From the NCBI GenBank assembly GCA_022013395.1, contig JAKLQL010000436.1, positions 1-8,584 on the forward strand: 8,584 bases of DNA, read 5' to 3'. A program made the position numbers and the translations under genes. Below, piece after piece: positions 6,761 to 8,584 of the stretch (positions are counted from its first letter, which is position 1; every line of letters begins with the position of its first letter). Under the pieces are notes generated by a model. That model was not told the origin of the DNA. It ran no database searches and worked only from the letters and a program-made list of their open reading frames with translations. This DNA is from Acetobacterium sp. GTDB taxonomy: Bacteria; Bacillota; Clostridia; Eubacteriales; Eubacteriaceae.

Positions 6761-7555
6761 ATGGATAATAAATTAAAGTTGAATGGTTTTAACAATCTAA
6801 CCAAGTCACTAAGCTTTAATATTTATGATGTGTGTTATGCCAAAAGTGAACGGGAGCAACGGGATTATATTGCCTATATTGATGAGCAGTATAACTCGGA
6901 GCGCTTAACCAATATTTTATATCATGTGACGGAGATGATTGGTGCCCGGGTTTTAAATATATCCAAGCAGGATTATGATCCCCAGGGGGCCAGTGTTACC
7001 TTTTTAATTGCTGAAGAAACATTTTTGCGGGAATACCGGGAAGAAAATGTTGAAAAGACGGATTTGCAGGGTGACACGGTGGTTGCCCATCTGGATAAAA
7101 GCCATGTGACGGTTCATACCTATCCGGAATACCACCCGGACACCTCCATTGCAACTTTTCGGGTCGATATTGATGTAGCTACCTGTGGGGAGATCACGCC
7201 ACTCAGCACCCTGGATTTTCTGATCGGGAGTTTTGATTCAGATATTATTACCATGGATTATCGGGTGCGGGGATTTACCCGGGACGTCAGTGGGAAAAAA
7301 CTCTTTATGGATCACAAAATCACTTCGATCCAGGATTACATCGATGACAAGACCTTAAGAGAATATGATGCCATTGATATTAATGTCTATCAATCCAATC
7401 TCTTTCACACCAAGATGCTGTTAAAGGAAATTACGCTCCAGAATTATCTGTTCAATACCGATGCCTATGAGCTGCCGCCGCGAACCCGGCTGCAGATTAC
7501 CGAAAACCTGCGCCGGGAAATGATCGAAATTTTCAGCGGCAGCAACGTGTATTAA
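6761..7555 (+). CDS. speD: S-adenosylmethionine decarboxylase proenzyme, E. coli type
   Basis: This enzyme decarboxylates S-adenosylmethionine to the aminopropyl donor for spermidine. From ATG 6761 it has 264 residues, the length I recall for E. coli SpeD, and it shares long blocks with it: [58 protein letters not shown] and FHTKMLLKE. The proenzyme cleaves itself before a serine that becomes the pyruvoyl cofactor; here that is Ser114 in DKSH, with His115 and the catalytic Cys142 (TCGEITPL) also present. So it should process normally into a small N-terminal and a larger C-terminal chain. This long class differs from the short form of about 125 residues in Bacillus. It lies just downstream of a structured RNA region and upstream of the amino acid decarboxylase gene. 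ATG 6743 would add six residues without a good ribosome site. Confidence 0.96.
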   Translation: MDNKLKLNGFNNLTKSLSFNIYDVCYAKSEREQRDYIAYIDEQYNSERLTNILYHVTEMIGARVLNISKQDYDPQGASVTFLIAEETFLREYREENVEKTDLQGDTVVAHLDKSHVTVHTYPEYHPDTSIATFRVDIDVATCGEITPLSTLDFLIGSFDSDIITMDYRVRGFTRDVSGKKLFMDHKITSIQDYIDDKTLREYDAIDINVYQSNLFHTKMLLKEITLQNYLFNTDAYELPPRTRLQITENLRREMIEIFSGSNVY

Positions 7556-7585
7556 TCGGAGCATCATACTATACATTTCGGCAAT

Positions 7586-7621
7586 TGCGAAACTGCTGTG
7601 AGCCTGATGCCCAGTTTCGCA
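7586..7621. repeat. Perfect 10-bp inverted repeat between speD and the decarboxylase gene
   Basis: TGCGAAACTG (7586-7595) and CAGTTTCGCA (7612-7621) are exact reverse complements around a 16-base loop. No T run follows, so it is not an ordinary intrinsic terminator. It begins 30 bases after the speD stop and abuts the next inverted repeat. Confidence 0.8.
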
Positions 7622-7623
7622 CG

Positions 7624-7690
7624 AAACAATTGTTACACTGTACGTCGTACAGTTCTACGAACTGTTCGCCTACACGTTACACAATTGTTT
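7624..7690. repeat. Inverted-repeat element with two mutually exclusive inner hairpins
   Basis: AAACAATTGT (7624-7633) pairs with ACAATTGTTT (7681-7690), and a bulged CAC/GTG continues the stem outwards. Inside, ACTGTAC/GTACAGT (7637-7643, 7647-7653) and ACAGTTC/GAACTGT (7649-7655, 7659-7665) share bases 7649-7653, so only one can form fully. No ORF or T tract is present. Together with the hairpin at 7586-7621 it fills over 100 of the 221 bases between speD and the next gene. It may be an RNA switch, an mRNA-processing site or a copy of a palindromic repeat family. Confidence 0.7.
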
Positions 7691-7776
7691 GTGGAAACTG
7701 AACACCAGGTAATCATTGTTCGATGTTTATGATTTTTGCAATTACTTTAGAACATAAACTGGGAAGGAATAAAAAC

Positions 7777-8584
7777 GTGCCAAAATTAAATCAAGAACGG
7801 ATGCCCATCATGGAGGCACTCAATGAATTCAAAAGAAATCGGCTGGTGCCTTTTGATGTGCCCGGCCATAAACGGGGCAAGGGGAATCCGGAGTTAACGG
7901 AATTTTTAGGGGAACGTTGTATGTCCCTGGATGTCAATTCGATGAAGCCGCTGGATAATCTCTGCCATCCGGTTTCGGTGATTAAAGAAGCTGAAGAATT
8001 GGCAGCGGATGCCTTTGGGGCCAAACAGGCGTTTTTTATGGTCAACGGGACGACATCGGCGGTGCAGACCATGGTGCTGTCGGCCTGCAAAAAGGGCGAG
8101 AAGATTATTCTGCCCCGCAACGTCCATCGCAGCGTCATTAACGCGATGATCCTGGGCGGCGCCATTCCGGTTTATGTGAATCCCGAAACCAACTGTGAAA
8201 TCGGTATTTCCTTAGGGATGACTCTGTCCGCAGTGGACAAAGCGATCCGGGAAAACCCGGATGCCAAAGCGATCTTAGTCAACAATCCGACTTATTATGG
8301 GGTTTGTTCCAATCTGAAAGCGATCACCGAAATGGCTCATGCTGCTGGCATGTTGGTACTGGCGGATGAGGCCCACGGCACTCACTTCTATTTTGGCGAA
8401 AACATGCCGATCAGCGGCATGGCAGCTGGGGCTGATATGGCCTCGGTCAGTATGCATAAATCCGGCGGCTCGCTGACTCAAAGCTCCTTTTTATTGGTGG
8501 GTGCGGGCATGAACCCCGGTTATGTGCGGCAGATTATCAATCTGACCCAGACCACCAGCGGTTCCTATCTGCTGCTTTCCAGTC
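7777..8584 (+). CDS. speA: PLP-dependent Orn/Lys/Arg decarboxylase, probably arginine decarboxylase (3' partial)
   Basis: The frame is open from GTG 7777 to the end of the window (269 complete codons), so the C-terminal half is missing. GTG is preferred because GGGAAGGAA (7761-7769) lies 7 bases upstream; ATG 7801 is the next option. The sequence opens with LVPFDVPGHKRGKG, then FFMVNGTTSAVQ (cofactor phosphate loop), LPRNVHRSV, NNPTYYGVC, ADEAHGTHF with Asp197 (pyridine nitrogen) and His200, and VSMHKSGGSLTQSSFLL with Lys228 as the PLP Schiff-base lysine. This is the fold-type I group of Bacillus SpeA and related lysine or ornithine decarboxylases. Being next to speD, it most likely supplies agmatine or a diamine for spermidine synthesis. 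The substrate cannot be fixed from this part, so the symbol is tentative. By eye it is richer in G and C than the kinase gene. Confidence 0.9.
   Translation, partial: MPKLNQERMPIMEALNEFKRNRLVPFDVPGHKRGKGNPELTEFLGERCMSLDVNSMKPLDNLCHPVSVIKEAEELAADAFGAKQAFFMVNGTTSAVQTMVLSACKKGEKIILPRNVHRSVINAMILGGAIPVYVNPETNCEIGISLGMTLSAVDKAIRENPDAKAILVNNPTYYGVCSNLKAITEMAHAAGMLVLADEAHGTHFYFGENMPISGMAAGADMASVSMHKSGGSLTQSSFLLVGAGMNPGYVRQIINLTQTTSGSYLLLSS

Noticed and set aside
7712..7740. Terminator AATCAT/ATGATT followed by T run
   Set aside because: The stem is AT-rich, only six pairs, with a large loop, and the T run is short.
7791..8481. ORFs on the minus strand across the decarboxylase gene
   Set aside because: They lie opposite a clear decarboxylase frame with all its motifs, show no recognisable domain, and have no ribosome sites.
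1..8584. CRISPR array, tRNA, rRNA, transposase or prophage genes
   Set aside because: No regularly spaced repeats, no cloverleaf or rRNA motifs, and no integrase or transposase motifs were seen on either strand.

Overview
The window looks like chromosome from a low-GC anaerobic Firmicute of the class Clostridia. Strong AGGAGG-type ribosome binding sites, short intergenic gaps, T-rich intrinsic terminators and the protein sequences all fit; Acetobacterium/Eubacteriaceae is my best guess, from general resemblance only. All genes lie on the + strand. Both ends are cut: the first gene lacks its 5' part and the last lacks its 3' part.

Region 1 (1-4160) is a signalling cluster. It holds the C-terminal part of an HD-GYP cyclic-di-GMP phosphodiesterase, a large soluble hybrid histidine kinase (PAS-GAF-PAS-HisKA-HATPase-REC-REC), and an HPt protein in the next reading frame, closed by an intrinsic terminator at 4124-4160. 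The end of the kinase's second receiver continues in the +1 frame straight into the HPt ORF, as if one base too many in a T run had split a single phosphorelay protein of about 1190 residues. The HD-GYP protein may be the output of this relay if its missing N-terminus carries a receiver domain.

Region 2 (4307-6163) is a compact four-gene unit: a small lipoprotein, an ECF-type sigma factor, a 90-residue single-pass membrane protein overlapping the sigma gene by 4 bases (candidate anti-sigma factor), and a five-helix Yip1-like membrane protein. It resembles a cell-envelope sensing or stress operon.

Region 3 (6164-6760) has no convincing protein gene but is rich in signals: a good sigma-A-like promoter at 6253-6281, about 400 bases with many perfect inverted repeats (including an 11-bp helix closing across 70 bases), and a two-tier terminator at 6652-6707. 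A second promoter overlaps that terminator and points into speD. I read this as a free-standing structured non-coding RNA that I cannot assign to a known class. It is the most interesting element in the window.

Region 4 (6761-8584) is polyamine synthesis: speD, an S-adenosylmethionine decarboxylase of the long E. coli type, then a partial PLP-dependent Orn/Lys/Arg decarboxylase, probably arginine decarboxylase. The 221 bases between them hold a dense cluster of inverted repeats, including a perfect 10-bp hairpin and a 10-bp arm pair enclosing two mutually exclusive hairpins. Together the enzymes would supply decarboxylated AdoMet and agmatine or a diamine for spermidine synthesis; the aminopropyltransferase is not in the window.
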